The notes: a model not told the origin generated them from the letters alone. Counted from the stretch's first letter, positions 1 through 8,978 are shown. The stretch is 64,000 nt of DNA from Terriglobales bacterium (GCA_035573675.1 DATMAB010000027.1:310001-374000); one strand, 5' to 3'. Translations and numbers: made by a program.

Positions 1-197
1 TGCAGGATCTCGCGTTGCAGTCTGCCTGCCATCAAGGAGCATAATAGTCGTTGCAACGACTATCGTCAAGAGGAATAGATGCTGGACGGGCGCCCAGGAT
101 TCAGGACTTGGATGGGAAAGGGACTCAGCCCTGCGTTACAACGGGCTCCAATGTGGGCTCTAGGCCTGGTGAGGAAGTATTGGCTGACCACCAGCCG
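1..197. other. left-edge region without a recognised gene
   Basis: I see no convincing coding region here. The right part (184-210) holds a degenerate 7-nt tandem array (CTGACCA and variants) that overlaps the distal stop codon of the neighbouring minus-strand DedA-rhodanese frame. Confidence 0.5.
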
Positions 198-1175
198 CTA
201 ACCACTCACCACGGCTTTTTCCGCCGGCCGTATCGCCACCAGGTCGAAGTGTTCCAGCTCGTACCCGGCGGTCACCCAGGCGTCGAAGCCGCCCTCCAGC
301 GGCCGGACACGGCTGAATCCGTGATCCATCAGCATGCGCGCCACACGGGCGGCCGAGGCCTCGTTCGGTCAAGTGCAGTAGAGGATGATCTCCCGATCTG
401 CGGGCAGTTCCGGCACCTTGCGTTCCAGTTCGGTCGCATCCAGCAGCAGCGCCCCCGGGATGCGCCGCGGATCGCCCCGCCGCGCCGCGGGCGAGCGCAC
501 GTCCACCACCACCGGCGCCTTCCCTTCCGCGATCAGGCGGTTCAATTCTTCCACCCCGATGCGTGCCAGCCGCAACTCGTTGTAGAACCGCTTCCGCTCC
601 CGCCACTTCACGAAGATGAACACCCCCAGCGCCGCGCCCACAATCACCAGCGCCCATCCTCCCAGGCTTTCCAGGTAGGTGATCACGCGGTCGATGGCGT
701 CATGGAAGATCATTCCCAGCCCGATGCCCAACCCCGCCCAGATCACTGCGCCCATTCCGTCGTAGATGAGGAACGCCGCTGCTCCCAGCCGGGTTGCGCC
801 GGCCACCGGCGGCGCCACCGTCGAGAATCCCGGAACGAACTTGGCCACGATCAGCGAGCGCGCGCCCCAGCGCTCAAACAATGACTCCGTCTGCCGCACG
901 CACGAAACCGGCGAGAGCGACACGCGGCACAGCGCGCTCAGCACCCGATGCCCGTGGTACCGCCCCAGTCCATACCATGCCGTATCCGCGATCAGGCAGG
1001 CCAGCACCGCGGCCGCCAACAGTTCCGGCCCCGAGTGCAGCCCCATGCCCACGAGCGCGCCCGCCACCAGCAGCGTCGGGAACGCCGGAATCGGCAGCCC
1101 GAACTGCTCCCCCAGCACGTTCAGGAATACGAACGGCAGCCCATACTGCGCCACTTTGGAGGAAAGGTCGGTCAC
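198..1175 (-). CDS. DedA-family membrane protein fused to rhodanese domain, with in-frame UGA
   Basis: The N-terminal ~200 residues form a DedA/SNARE-associated (VTT) membrane domain with several hydrophobic helices; the VAKFVPGFSTVAPPVAG stretch is a DedA hallmark. Residues ~215-325 form a rhodanese domain (VVVDVRSP near the start). The frame meets TGA at 369-371, right after LYCT in the rhodanese active-site loop. The same frame then continues for 56 residues (PNEASAARVARMLMDHGF, then GGFDAW) to a TAG at 198-200, and these residues complete a normal rhodanese fold. In relatives, as I remember them, the interrupted position is usually a second Cys (YC-x-C-PNE). It is therefore either a selenocysteine codon, a TGC-to-TGA nonsense change or a base error. 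A strict annotation would end at 369 with 268 residues. Likely role: membrane protein with sulfurtransferase or redox function; substrate unknown. Confidence 0.8.
339..351 (-). promoter_or_regulatory. candidate bacterial SECIS-like hairpin downstream of the in-frame UGA
   Basis: On the minus strand, 18-30 nt after the UGA at 369-371, CGCC pairs with GGCG around the loop CGUGU. Bacterial SECIS elements lie just downstream of the UGA and usually have a G near the 5' side of the apical loop, which this has. The stem is only 4 bp and the region is GC-rich, so it could arise by chance. Confidence 0.25.
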
Positions 1176-1403
1176 GCTTCTGCTCTCTCAGGCTCCTCTC
1201 ATGAGATGGCGTACCCGCCGAAAAGACGCAACCGCCGATGGCCGACCGGCAAACCGCTGGCCACGGATTGACACAGATGACCACGGATCACCGGTAATCT
1301 ACCCTTCGTGCAACCTTCGTGTCCGAAGCCTGCCCTGAGCATCGCCGAAGGGTGGTGCAGTTTTGTTTTTTTGGAATCCGCCCCAATCCGCGTTCCTTCG
1401 TGG
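1176..1403. repeat. intergenic gap with degenerate repeat text
   Basis: This gap between folK and the DedA-rhodanese gene has no supported gene. It contains dispersed motifs seen elsewhere in the window: ACGGATTGACACAG-like text near 1264 and CCTTCGTGCAACCTTCGTG near 1303. Confidence 0.4.
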
Positions 1404-1919
1404 CTACTCGATTTTCCGCACTTTGGCATCGCCCGCCGGCAGCGTGTCCCGCAGCTCTTTCACCGTGCGTCCCAGCACCGGATGCCTCGCCTCCGGCGCG
1501 ATCTCCGCCAGCGGCTCCAGCACGAACCTGCGCGCGTGCATCGCCGGATGCGGGATCACCAGCTCGCCCGTATCCACCACCGCTTCCCCGAACAGCACAA
1601 TGTCGATATCCAGCGTCCGCGGGCCCTTCGCCACCGCTCGCCGCCGCCCCGCTTCCTGCTCGATCATGCGGATTCGTGCCAGGAACTGCTTCGGCATCAG
1701 TTCCGTTTCCAGCGCCACGGCACAGTTCAGGAACCAATCCTGGCGCGTGTATTCGACGGGCTCGGTCTCGTACAACGCGGAGACCGCTCGGATCTCGCCC
1801 AGTTCCCCCAGCCGCCTTATCGCTTGTTCCAAATACTCGCGCCGCTCCCCCACATTCGACCCCAGCGAAAGATAGACCAGCTTCTTCACGATGGGAATCG
1901 TAGCAGCGCCTGATGACAA
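1404..1919 (-). CDS. folK: 2-amino-4-hydroxy-6-hydroxymethyldihydropteridine pyrophosphokinase (HPPK)
   Basis: The enzyme transfers pyrophosphate from ATP to 6-hydroxymethyl-7,8-dihydropterin in cytoplasmic folate synthesis. Family signatures are visible: YLSLGSNVG at the N-terminus, ALYETEPV, NCAVALET, and the catalytic/metal segment GPRTLDIDIVLFG followed by IPHPAMHARRFVLEPLAEIAP. At ~160-171 residues the length is normal. The ATG at 1917-1919 gives 171 residues; a GTG at 1887-1889 (VKKLVYLSLG) fits the usual family start better. It is not next to other folate genes, but a CADD-like gene (possible pABA source) lies ~20 kb away. Confidence 0.93.
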   Translation of the reverse strand: MSSGAATIPIVKKLVYLSLGSNVGERREYLEQAIRRLGELGEIRAVSALYETEPVEYTRQDWFLNCAVALETELMPKQFLARIRMIEQEAGRRRAVAKGPRTLDIDIVLFGEAVVDTGELVIPHPAMHARRFVLEPLAEIAPEARHPVLGRTVKELRDTLPAGDAKVRKIE

Positions 1920-1936
1920 ACTTCTATCTTTGAGGC

Positions 1937-2010
1937 CGTCATCCTGAACGAGGGAGGGCTCCCAAGCGTTCTCACCAGCTTGGGAAACCCGAGTGAAGGA
2001 CCTGGGTCTT
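1937..2010. repeat. palindromic intergenic repeat, GAGGGAGGGCTCCC family, copy 1
   Basis: Begins GTCATCCTGAACGAGG, holds an inverted core (CTCCCAAGC / GCTTGGGA) and ends in CCCGAGTGAAGGACCTGGGT. The same order recurs at 3299-3372 and 10009-10117. It fills the gap between folK and the Zn-ribbon gene and ends two bases before the latter's stop codon. Confidence 0.75.
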
Positions 2011-2012
2011 GC

Positions 2013-2666
2013 TTACGGAATCACTATGCTCCGCCCCGCCTCCGGAGCCACGATATTCGCCTCTTTCTCCGGGAAGCGGCTGAACAGGAAATCCAGGAAC
2101 GCCCGCGACTTCGGCCGGCCCGACGTCCGGGCCAGCGCCATCCGCACCAGGAACACCAGCGCTTCCAGCACTTCGCTGTCGCGCAGGGTGGCGTAGCCCA
2201 CGTGTTTCTGTTCCGTCTCCCGATAGCTGGCGATCATCTTCTCCAGCTCCGCCACGATGGACTGCTGCGTCCCCAGTCCCTGTTCTGTTCCGGTAATTAG
2301 GCCCGAGGAAGTCAGTGTCTGGTAGCGCCGCGTCAGCGCCGAAAGCGCCGCAATCAGGTCGCGATCCACCAGCGCCCGGTCCGTCCGCGCCGCTTTGACC
2401 AGCGCGAACGACAGCCCCACCATCAGCGGCTCGCGCTCGCGCAGCAGCGCCTGCCGGATCTCCACCTCGGCGAACACTTCGGCCGCGGGCAACTCATTCA
2501 GCGGACGGGGTTTCTCGCGCTCCCGCGCCTGCCGCAGGTAGGCACAATCGCTGGGACACTCCAGCGTCACTTCCCTCTCGGTGCCGCAGCACACCGCGCA
2601 AATCCGCCCATGCACCGCCGGGCAGAAGCGCCTTTCCTTCCGCGTCTCGCAGATCTGGCAAGCCAT
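2013..2666 (-). CDS. conserved hypothetical protein with N-terminal cysteine-rich zinc-ribbon
   Basis: The 217-residue product is soluble, with no signal peptide. Its first ~45 residues contain CQIC, CPAVHG, ICAVCCGTERE and CPSDCAYL. These eight cysteines look like one or two structural Zn sites. The rest is predicted alpha-helical with no motif I can assign to a catalytic family. The final residues fall next to an intergenic palindromic repeat. Function unknown; a nucleic-acid or protein-binding role is only a guess from the Zn knuckles. Confidence 0.75.
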   Translation of the reverse strand: MACQICETRKERRFCPAVHGRICAVCCGTEREVTLECPSDCAYLRQAREREKPRPLNELPAAEVFAEVEIRQALLREREPLMVGLSFALVKAARTDRALVDRDLIAALSALTRRYQTLTSSGLITGTEQGLGTQQSIVAELEKMIASYRETEQKHVGYATLRDSEVLEALVFLVRMALARTSGRPKSRAFLDFLFSRFPEKEANIVAPEAGRSIVIP

Positions 2667-2752
2667 GGCTGGTTCGGCATTCTAATGGGCCGGAACCTTG
2701 CTTCCCATTTTGGGAATCAGGCCCCGCTACACCCACCCCTCCCATCCCCGCA

Positions 2753-2772
2753 TTGCACTTGGTTTTGTGCAA
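2753..2772. promoter_or_regulatory. inverted repeat upstream of the HU-like gene
   Basis: TTGCAC and GTGCAA are separated by 8 nt, about 130 bp upstream of the HU ATG. It could be an operator or part of a terminator. A TATTAT at 2837-2842 is a possible -10 element, but no clear -35 accompanies it. Confidence 0.25.
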
Positions 2773-2899
2773 CCCCACCCCTCTCAAACCCGCATAAAAA
2801 GCGGGCCCGAGGCTTCCCATCCCTGCGAAACTGTTGTATTATGCGGCTCGGAACAGGGGAGCACTTCTTACCATCACACCCCCGAGAGGAGAAACACTC

Positions 2900-3187
2900 A
2901 TGGGCATGACCAAGACACAACTCGTCCGTCACATGGCCGAGAAGATCGAAACCAGCAACAAGACCGCGGCCGCGTTCCTCGACGCGCTCTGCGACACCGC
3001 CATCAAGGAGACCAAGAAGAGCGGCGTGTTCGTGCTGCCCGGTCTGGGCCGCCTGAAGAAGGTGCAGCGCAAGGCGCGCATGGGCCGCAACCCGCAGACC
3101 GGCGAGGCCATCAAAATCCCCGCCAAGACCACCGCCAAGTTCTATCTCGCGAAGGCCGTGAAAGACGCCATCGCGCCCAAGAAGTAA
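2900..3187 (+). CDS. HU/IHF-family DNA-binding protein
   Basis: The 95-residue basic protein is the length of HU. MTKTQLVRHMAEKIETSNKTAAAFLDAL is the helical dimerisation part. GVFVLPGLGRLKKVQRKARMGRNPQTGEAIKIPAKTT is the beta-arm region, with the RNPQTGE hallmark. The ATG at 2900 is preceded by a GAGAGGAG ribosome-binding site; a second ATG at 2906 is an alternative. The same frame is open for 66 nt upstream, but that part does not resemble HU. It is monocistronic, with a strong terminator just after it, as expected for an abundant nucleoid protein. Confidence 0.95.
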   Translation: MGMTKTQLVRHMAEKIETSNKTAAAFLDALCDTAIKETKKSGVFVLPGLGRLKKVQRKARMGRNPQTGEAIKIPAKTTAKFYLAKAVKDAIAPKK

Positions 3188-3210
3188 ACTTCTTTACCCC
3201 GCAGTTCCAG

Positions 3211-3244
3211 GGCCGGCTCCCGCGAGCCGGCCTTTCCTTTTTTC
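3211..3244 (+). terminator. Rho-independent terminator of the HU-like gene
   Basis: GGCCGGCTC (3211-3219) pairs perfectly with GAGCCGGCC (3224-3232) around a CCGC loop, followed by TTTCCTTTTTT. Confidence 0.9.
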
Positions 3245-3298
3245 GCCGCCGATGCACGCGGATGGTGTTGTTGGAAAAGCGACGAGCGCTCACCAGCA

Positions 3299-3372
3299 CC
3301 GTCATCCTGAGCGAGGGAGGGCTCCCGCGCGCAGTTTCCAGCGCGGGAAACCCGAGCGAAGGATCTTGGGTC
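3299..3372. repeat. palindromic intergenic repeat, GAGGGAGGGCTCCC family, copy 2
   Basis: Starts GTCATCCTGAGCGAGG, has an inverted core built on CCCGCGCG / GCGCGGG, and ends CCCGAGCGAAGGATCTTGGG. Same order of parts as copies at 1937 and 10009. Confidence 0.8.
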
Positions 3373-3386
3373 CGATTTTTCCGAGG

Positions 3387-3445
3387 GGCACGACTTCAGT
3401 CGTGCCGACACGAATCGGCTGAACATCCGGCTTTAGCCGCTGGGG
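3387..3445. repeat. palindromic repeat GGCACGACTTCAGTCGTGCC plus GGCTTTAGCC module
   Basis: A perfect palindrome at 3387-3406 is followed by ACACGAAT and a second small palindrome, GGCTTTAGCC, at 3429-3438. Relatives lie at 10142-10201, 12903-12922, 23215-23234 and 44776-44835. Confidence 0.85.
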
Positions 3446-3504
3446 ACCTCTTTCTATCCGTGTTCCTCCGTGCAATCCGTGCCTGCCTTTATACTGAAAT
3501 CGTA

Positions 3505-3954
3505 ATGTCGCCCATGCGCTTGGCTGCCCTGCTCGCGTTGTCACTCTCCGCCCTTGCCCAGGATTCCGTTCTCGCCCGCGGCGAGCAGATCGCGCGCACC
3601 AAGTGCGACACCTGTCACACTCTGCGCAACTCTGGCAAACCCGTCGTCGGCTTTCTCGCCGGCGGCAAGACGTTCGGCACCGTGGCGGCGCACAACCTCA
3701 CGCCCGACCCTTCCGGCATCTCCTACTTTGATGAGAAGCTTTTCTTCGACGCACTGCGCAACAACAAGGTGGGCGCGCGCAAGCTTAAGCCCCTCATGAC
3801 TCCCGTCGTCAAGAATCTCTCCGACGACGACCTGCGCGCCCTGTTCGCCTATCTCAAGACCATCCCGCCCGTGCAGCACCGCGTGGACAATACCGAACCG
3901 CCCACTTTCTGCAAGCTCTGCAAGCAGCGCCACGGCGCCGGCGACAGGAACTGA
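3505..3954 (+). CDS. small secreted c-type cytochrome
   Basis: The 149-residue protein starts with a signal peptide (MSPMRLAALLALSLSALAQ). CDTCH at residues ~34-38 is the haem c attachment site, and the methionine in LKPLMTPV is a plausible distal ligand. The C-terminus (LSDDDLRALFAYLKTIPPV) is typical of class I cytochromes that interact with periplasmic or membrane dehydrogenases. A C-terminal CKLC pair is unusual. The partner is unknown; no oxidoreductase gene is adjacent. Confidence 0.88.
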   Translation: MSPMRLAALLALSLSALAQDSVLARGEQIARTKCDTCHTLRNSGKPVVGFLAGGKTFGTVAAHNLTPDPSGISYFDEKLFFDALRNNKVGARKLKPLMTPVVKNLSDDDLRALFAYLKTIPPVQHRVDNTEPPTFCKLCKQRHGAGDRN

Positions 3955-4123
3955 GGACCTCACCTCACCGCCGAGGCTGCTCAGTTCGCCGCCGGCTCGG
4001 CCACAACACGACTGGACCTTAGTGCAGCCTTCGTGTCCTTTGTGAAGGGACGACTGAAGAGTCCTGCTGAAGATTGCAGAGAACCACGAGGCCAGGGGCC
4101 GACAGCTAGTAGCTAGCAGCGCT

Positions 4124-4687
4124 TCACTTCAACACCACCTCAAACTCCACCTTCACCTCATTCTTCACCTTCACCGTCCCCCCGGCCACGCTGACCGGTT
4201 CCATCCCGAACTCTTTCTGCTTTACGCCCGCCGTGCCGGTGTAGCGCCCGTTGCCTCCCTTCACCCGCACCTCCACCGGGCGCGTCTGGCCGTGCAGGGT
4301 CAGTTCGCCGCGCACCGTCCACTCCTCGCCGCTTTTCCGCGCTTCGCTCGAGCGGAAGCGGATCTCCGGATAGCGCGCGCTGTCCAGCACCTTGGGGCCG
4401 TGCATGGTCTCCTGCACTTCCTGGCGCTCTTTCGCGTCCACATCCGGATCGAGCACCAGCAACTGCCGCGCGTCCACCGCGATTTCCACCTTGCCCCTGG
4501 TTTCGTCCACGCTTCCGCTCGTGATCGGCGCTCGGATCTCGTGGTTATGTCCGGCGAAGCTGAACAGCCCGCCGCGCAGCACCCGCACCGTCATGTGCGA
4601 GCGTTCCGTATCCACCGCCCGCGGCTGCTGCGCCACCGCCGCCGCGGCCGCCACGAGGACACACGCCAGGCTGGCCACTCTCTTCAT
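4124..4687 (-). CDS. YceI-family periplasmic lipid/isoprenoid-binding protein
   Basis: The 187-residue product has a signal peptide cleaved near AVAQQ. It then shows YceI beta-barrel features: DTERSHMTVRV, FSFAGHNHEI, DVDAKERQEVQETM, LDSARYPEIRFRS, and GELTLHGQTRPVEV near the end. YceI proteins bind amphiphilic or polyprenyl ligands inside a lipocalin-like barrel. The gene is monocistronic and convergent with the upstream cytochrome c gene. The physiological ligand cannot be told from sequence. Confidence 0.9.
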   Translation of the reverse strand: MKRVASLACVLVAAAAAVAQQPRAVDTERSHMTVRVLRGGLFSFAGHNHEIRAPITSGSVDETRGKVEIAVDARQLLVLDPDVDAKERQEVQETMHGPKVLDSARYPEIRFRSSEARKSGEEWTVRGELTLHGQTRPVEVRVKGGNGRYTGTAGVKQKEFGMEPVSVAGGTVKVKNEVKVEFEVVLK

Positions 4688-4959
4688 GTCCGCTTAGATG
4701 CGCATTCCGGTCCGGAAGAGACGGGCCTATCTGAAAACTTGAAACTCGAGACTGGAAACTCCACGTATGTCGGTGCCCATGTCTGCGCCGCGCTGTTTGG
4801 CGCGAACGTGGGAGACAGCCTCGCACCGACGGATCGCATTAGCCGGCGATGCATCGGTGGGAGGCGTGCCTCGATGAAATCACGGTTTGTATCATGGCGC
4901 TCTTGGTTTCGGAGACATCGTCGTGCGCTGACGCGAGCGTGGGCTCAAGCACGGTCCCA

Positions 4960-5109
4960 GCCCCTGCAAGGGGCGGAAAATCTGTAGCCCAGGGTGCAGA
5001 GCGCAAGGGAGCGCAGCGACCGCGCGCTCGCAACCCTGGGTAGGCTGGCAAGAAACCCTCGCCCGACCGCATGCGACCGCAAACGGAAGGCGGGCGCAAA
5101 CTCCGCATC
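4960..5109 (+). repeat. multi-hairpin dispersed repeat, copy A
   Basis: Hairpin 1 is GCCCC/GGGGC (4960-4974), followed by the spacer AAAATCTGTAG. Hairpin 2 has arms CCCAGGGT (4988-4995) and ACCCTGGG (5033-5040) with an inner GAGCGC/GCGCTC. The right part (GCCCGACCG to ACTCCGC) also aligns with copy B (minus strand, 12573-12732), so A and B match over ~150 nt. Confidence 0.85.
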
Positions 5110-5110
5110 T

Positions 5111-5175
5111 GTTCACAGTTCACAATTCATAGTTCGCAGTTCGCTGGTTTCCTGCCTTCTGCCTCCTGCCTCCTT
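5111..5175. repeat. degenerate heptamer array
   Basis: Five consecutive 7-nt units (GTTCACA, GTTCACA, ATTCATA and so on) are followed by TGCCTTC/TGCCTCC units. It lies 94 nt before the next start codon. Confidence 0.85.
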
Positions 5176-5268
5176 TTTTCCTTTCAACCCGCTCCTTGCT
5201 CCGGGCATCTAATCTGTAAGGAAGCACAGAGGCGAACGAACGTCCTGACCAAGGACGGGAGGTGAGCG

Positions 5269-5706
5269 ATGAGACGCACAGCAGTCATTCGCCGGTCGGC
5301 GCGCAACCACGGTGTGCGCACCGCCGTCATCAGTTCCGTGATCTCTGCCGTGCTGGCTTCGGCTCTGACCGCCTTCGCCATGCCGCGGCTCATGAATCAG
5401 GACAATCCGCTGCTCCAGGACGCGCTCTACAACGGCTCTTATACGTCGCAGCCTTATTCGTACCAGCGTCCGCGCGCGGTTCGCACCGCCCGAACGGCTC
5501 CGGTCGTCTATCAGGAGCCCGCGGTTTATCAGGAACCGGTGCGCAAGCCGCGCTCTACCGGTAAGTCGGTTCTGATCGTGGCCGGATCGGCCGGTGCCGG
5601 CGCCGGCATCGGCGCCCTCGCAGGTGGCAAGAAGGGTGCCGCCATCGGCGCTATCTCCGGCGGCGTGGCCGGCCTCATCTACGACCGCCTCACCGCCAAC
5701 CGCTAA
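5269..5706 (+). CDS. glycine-zipper (YMGG-like) membrane-associated protein
   Basis: The 145-residue product has an N-terminal hydrophobic stretch ([19 protein letters not shown]), a Tyr/Pro-rich middle, and a C-terminal glycine zipper ([22 protein letters not shown] onward) ending in [10 protein letters not shown]. Such GxxxG segments occur in outer-membrane or stress-associated small proteins. A GGGAGGTGAGCG ribosome-binding site precedes the ATG, and a perfect 17-bp terminator follows 20 nt after the stop, so it is a single-gene unit. Precise function unknown. Confidence 0.85.
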   Translation: MRRTAVIRRSARNHGVRTAVISSVISAVLASALTAFAMPRLMNQDNPLLQDALYNGSYTSQPYSYQRPRAVRTARTAPVVYQEPAVYQEPVRKPRSTGKSVLIVAGSAGAGAGIGALAGGKKGAAIGAISGGVAGLIYDRLTANR

Positions 5707-5726
5707 CCCCCGCCTCCCCCGGGAAA

Positions 5727-5765
5727 CGAAAGCCTCCTTGCCCACTCCGGGCAAGGAGGCTTTCG
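5727..5765 (+). terminator. strong hairpin terminator
   Basis: Perfect 17-bp inverted repeat (arms 5727-5743 and 5749-5765, core AGCCTCCTTGCCC) with loop ACTCC. AAA/TTT at the stem base means it may act in both directions. Confidence 0.85.
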
Positions 5766-5956
5766 CATCAGCGGGAAGAGCTGAGCCGGTGGAGCCAAGG
5801 CAAGGGACTGTCCGAGCCGGCCGATTCGCCGCAGTGCCCGTCCCGAGCCCGGTTCACGGCCGGACGACGTACCCTGGCACTGCGCTTCAAGCGCAAGCCG
5901 GGCGCTCCGCCGGTCACCGGCGCACTGTTGTAACATGCCTTCACTCCGGGGTTGCC

Positions 5957-8326
5957 ATGGTTGGTCAGACCATCTCTCACTACCGCATCCTGGAAAGACT
6001 GGGCGGCGGCGGGATGGGTGTCGTGTACAAGGCCGAAGACCTCCGTCTCGGACGCCACGTAGCTCTCAAGTTCCTGTCCGCCGATGTCTCCCGTGATCCC
6101 ATGGCCATTGAGCGCTTCCAGCGCGAGGCCCGCGCCGCTTCCGCCCTCAACCATCCCCACATCTGTGTGATTTATGAGATCGATCAGCACCAGGGCGAGC
6201 CCTTCCTGGCCATGGAACTGCTCGAGGGCTCTACCCTCAAGCACCGCATCGGTGGGCGGCCCCTCGAACCCGCCCTCGTGGCCCGCTTCGGCCTCGAGCT
6301 CGCCGAAGCGCTTGCAGCCGCGCACGCCAAAGGCATTATTCATCGCGACATCAAGCCCGCGAATATCTTTGTCACGCTGGACCATCGAGTGAAGATTCTG
6401 GACTTCGGGCTGGCCAAGCTGCTCCGCCCGGTCAGTGATCTCTCCGCCACCGAAAGCCTTACGGAAACCGGCGTGACCGCCGGCACCTTACCTTACATGG
6501 CCCCCGAGCAGGTGCTCGGAAAAACCGTGGACGCACGCAGCGACATCTACGCCCTGGGCGCTGTTCTCTACGAGATGGCCACCGGCCGCCGTCCCTTCCC
6601 CGAAACACAGGGCGGTCAGTTGGTCGATGCCATCCTGCACGCCGACTTGCTCCCGCCTTCCCGCTTCCAGCCCGCCCTACCCGCGGAATTGGACCGCATC
6701 ATCCTCAAGTGCTTGTCCAAGGATCCCGAGGATCGCTTCCAGTCCGCCAAAGACCTTGCCGTGGACCTCAGGCGCTTGACCGCGCCTGCGGCCGCGACAG
6801 CCACCCGTCCGGCGGTTCCCAGCCGCAAGCGCCAGGTCGTGGCCGCGGCAATCGTTGTTGCCGTCCTGGTTCTCGCCGTGCTCATCGCCTTTCGGCCCAC
6901 TGCATCCCGCGAGCGCGCTGCTGCGGACGCGCAGCCGCTGCGCATCGAATCCCTCGCCGTCCTCCCGCTCGACAACCTCTCCGGCGATGCTGAGCAGGAC
7001 TACTTGGCTGACGGCATGACCGAAGCGCTTATCACCGAACTCGCGCAGATCGAGCAGCTTCGCGTCATCTCCCGCACCTCCGTCATGCAGTTCAAGGCCA
7101 CCCGCAAGCCCTTGCCCCAGATCGCCAAGGTGCTGGGTGTGGACGCCATCGTCGAAGGCTCCCTGCAGCGCTCCGGGGACCGCGTGGGCATCAACGTGCA
7201 ACTCATCCATGCCCCCACCGACCGCCACCTGTGGGCCCGAGGCTACGAACGCGACCTGCGCGACGTGCTCGCCTTGCAGCGCGAGATCGCGCGCGCCATC
7301 TCCTCCGAAATCCGCGTTAAGCTCACGCCCCAGGTCGAAGCCCGCCTGGCTTCCTCTCAGCCCGTGAACCCCGTCGCCTACGAAGCCACGCTGAAAGGTT
7401 TCTACTACGTCCGCGCTTTGCAGGATGTTGATAAGGCGCCGCAGTACTTCCAGCAGGCTCTGGCCGCAGATCCGCGCTACGCCCGCGCCCACGCCGGCTT
7501 GGCTTACTACTACATGGTCGCCGTCGGCGACTGGGTCATTCCCAACCGCGAAGCATTCCCCAAGGCCAAGCAGGCCGCCCTCAAGGCCATCGACCTCGAT
7601 CCCACCCTTGCCGAGGCCCACACCTACCTGGCCCTCGCCCACTTCATCTACGACCTCGACTGGGCCGCGGCCGACCGCGAGTTCCGCCGCGCCATTGAGC
7701 TGGACCCCCGCTCGCCCGATGCCCACGTCTGGTACGGTGCCTACCTCTCAGCAATGGGAAATTTCCCCGAATCCGAAAACCAAATTCGTCGCGCCCTCCA
7801 GTTCGATCCCCTCTCCTTCGAAGCCAATGTATTTTTGGGCTTTCAGTCCTACTGCGCACGCCGCTACCAGGCGGCCCTCGCGCAATTTCGCAACGCTCTC
7901 GAACTCCATCCAAACTACTTCTGGGCTTATATGCTGATGGGACAGGTTTACCAGCAGACCGGCCAGTATGCGGAGGCCATTCGCGCCTTCGAGCGTGCCC
8001 GCAGTCTGGCCCCCAACGGCCCCCCGGAGATTCTTGCTGGGCTGGCTGGCTCCTACGCTTTAGCCGGAAACCGTGCCGAGGCGCGCACACTCTTCGCCCG
8101 TCTCCAGGCCACCCGCCGGCAGCGCCACGTCCCGCCCCACGATCTCGCCACCGTCGCCCTGGCTCTGGGCGAACAGGAACAGGCTCTGGACCTGCTCGAA
8201 GATGCCTACGACGCTCGCTCCTGGTGGGTCGCCTGGCTTGCTGTCGATCCCCGCTTCGACAGCCTCCGCTCCCATCCCCGCTTCCAGAACTTCATCCGCC
8301 GACTCAACTTCCCCGCCGCGCCCTGA
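5957..8326 (+). CDS. membrane Ser/Thr protein kinase with TolB-N-like and TPR sensor region
   Basis: The 789-residue product begins with a PknB-type kinase domain (~1-270). It has a glycine-rich loop [20 protein letters not shown] lysine, HRDIKPAN at residue 129, DFGLAK at 149 and the APEQ activation segment, so all key catalytic residues are present. One transmembrane helix follows (~294-314). Then come a ~130-residue domain like those in CadC/adenylate-cyclase-TPR proteins ([28 protein letters not shown]) and about 8 TPR units to the end. The ATG at 5957 gives the normal kinase N-terminus; the open frame extends upstream but is not kinase-like. Ligand and targets unknown. Confidence 0.93.
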   Translation: MVGQTISHYRILERLGGGGMGVVYKAEDLRLGRHVALKFLSADVSRDPMAIERFQREARAASALNHPHICVIYEIDQHQGEPFLAMELLEGSTLKHRIGGRPLEPALVARFGLELAEALAAAHAKGIIHRDIKPANIFVTLDHRVKILDFGLAKLLRPVSDLSATESLTETGVTAGTLPYMAPEQVLGKTVDARSDIYALGAVLYEMATGRRPFPETQGGQLVDAILHADLLPPSRFQPALPAELDRIILKCLSKDPEDRFQSAKDLAVDLRRLTAPAAATATRPAVPSRKRQVVAAAIVVAVLVLAVLIAFRPTASRERAAADAQPLRIESLAVLPLDNLSGDAEQDYLADGMTEALITELAQIEQLRVISRTSVMQFKATRKPLPQIAKVLGVDAIVEGSLQRSGDRVGINVQLIHAPTDRHLWARGYERDLRDVLALQREIARAISSEIRVKLTPQVEARLASSQPVNPVAYEATLKGFYYVRALQDVDKAPQYFQQALAADPRYARAHAGLAYYYMVAVGDWVIPNREAFPKAKQAALKAIDLDPTLAEAHTYLALAHFIYDLDWAAADREFRRAIELDPRSPDAHVWYGAYLSAMGNFPESENQIRRALQFDPLSFEANVFLGFQSYCARRYQAALAQFRNALELHPNYFWAYMLMGQVYQQTGQYAEAIRAFERARSLAPNGPPEILAGLAGSYALAGNRAEARTLFARLQATRRQRHVPPHDLATVALALGEQEQALDLLEDAYDARSWWVAWLAVDPRFDSLRSHPRFQNFIRRLNFPAAP

Positions 8327-8409
8327 CTCCGAGCCGCCGGTGGCTTTCCAGTTCGCAGATTTGCCGTGCGCAGTTCATCATTGACTATCCTTGTCCTGTG
8401 CCGGCGTCG

Positions 8410-8907
8410 ATGAAACGGTCCAAACCGCGCCCATCGAAAGACCACCTCGCCTTCATGGCTCGAGCCATCGAACTCTCCCTGCGCAGCCTGGAAAGCGGGG
8501 ATGGCGGCCCGTTCGGCGCCCTGGTTGTGAAGGACGGCCGCATCATCGCCGAAGGAACCAACCGGGTAACGCGGAACAACGATCCCACCGCTCACGCCGA
8601 GATCGTCGCCCTGCGCCGGGCCTGCAAGAAGCTGCGCAGCTTCCAGCTAATCGGCTGCGACATCTACGCCTCATGCGAGCCTTGTCCCATGTGCCTGGCG
8701 GCGCTCTACTGGGCCCGCCCCGCCAGGATCTTCTATGCGGGAACCCGCGCCGACGCCGCCCGGGCCGGCTTCCATGACGCTTACATCTACGACCAACTGG
8801 CGCTTCCTATCTCCCGCCGCACCCTCCCCATGACGCAGTTGATGCGCAAGCAGGCTCTCGCAGCCTTCCACGCCTGGGCCCGCAAGCCCGATCGCAAGCT
8901 CTACTGA
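8410..8907 (+). CDS. nucleoside/guanine deaminase (CMP/dCMP-type Zn deaminase fold)
   Basis: The 165-residue protein has both Zn-deaminase signatures: HAEIVAL (Zn ligand plus catalytic Glu) and PCPMCLAALYWA (two Cys ligands). GGPFGALVVKDGRIIAEGTN near the N-terminus and YAGTRADAARAGFHDAYIYDQL fit the guanine deaminase (GuaD/YkoA-like) branch better than TadA. It would convert guanine to xanthine in purine salvage. The ATG at 8410 is chosen because the family starts here; the frame upstream overlaps the kinase gene. Confidence 0.88.
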   Translation: MKRSKPRPSKDHLAFMARAIELSLRSLESGDGGPFGALVVKDGRIIAEGTNRVTRNNDPTAHAEIVALRRACKKLRSFQLIGCDIYASCEPCPMCLAALYWARPARIFYAGTRADAARAGFHDAYIYDQLALPISRRTLPMTQLMRKQALAAFHAWARKPDRKLY

Positions 8908-8978
8908 TTCGCCCGCCCTCCGTGCACCTCCGTGCCTCCGCGTCTCCGTGGTGTTCTTTGCTTTTTTGCCCCCTGCCC
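8908..8978. repeat. CTCCGTG-type intergenic repeat
   Basis: Units such as CTCCGTGCA and CTCCGTGCC are repeated several times between the deaminase and parB. The reverse complement (CACGGAGG, CACAGAGG) recurs at 12175-12205, 16208-16232, 17828-17855 and 22620-22716. Confidence 0.7.

Larger units (their letters stand above)
4688..5268. other. repeat-rich intergenic region
   Basis: No gene is supported. From left to right it holds: a 7-nt array (GAAAACT TGAAACT, 4733-4760); a hairpin repeat of the GTCTGCGCC/GGCGCGAAC family (4773-4814); copy A of the multi-hairpin element (4960-5109); and an array of GTTCACA heptamers followed by TGCCTCC heptamers (5111-5175). Confidence 0.7.

Noticed and set aside
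160-657. Minus-strand open frame overlapping the rhodanese region in another frame
   Set aside because: It is Gly/Arg/Ala-rich with no family resemblance; the true continuation of the rhodanese fold is in the DedA frame beyond the UGA.
5594-5956. Upstream extension of the first kinase gene to an earlier start
   Set aside because: The extension overlaps the glycine-zipper gene and its terminator; kinase homology begins at 5957.
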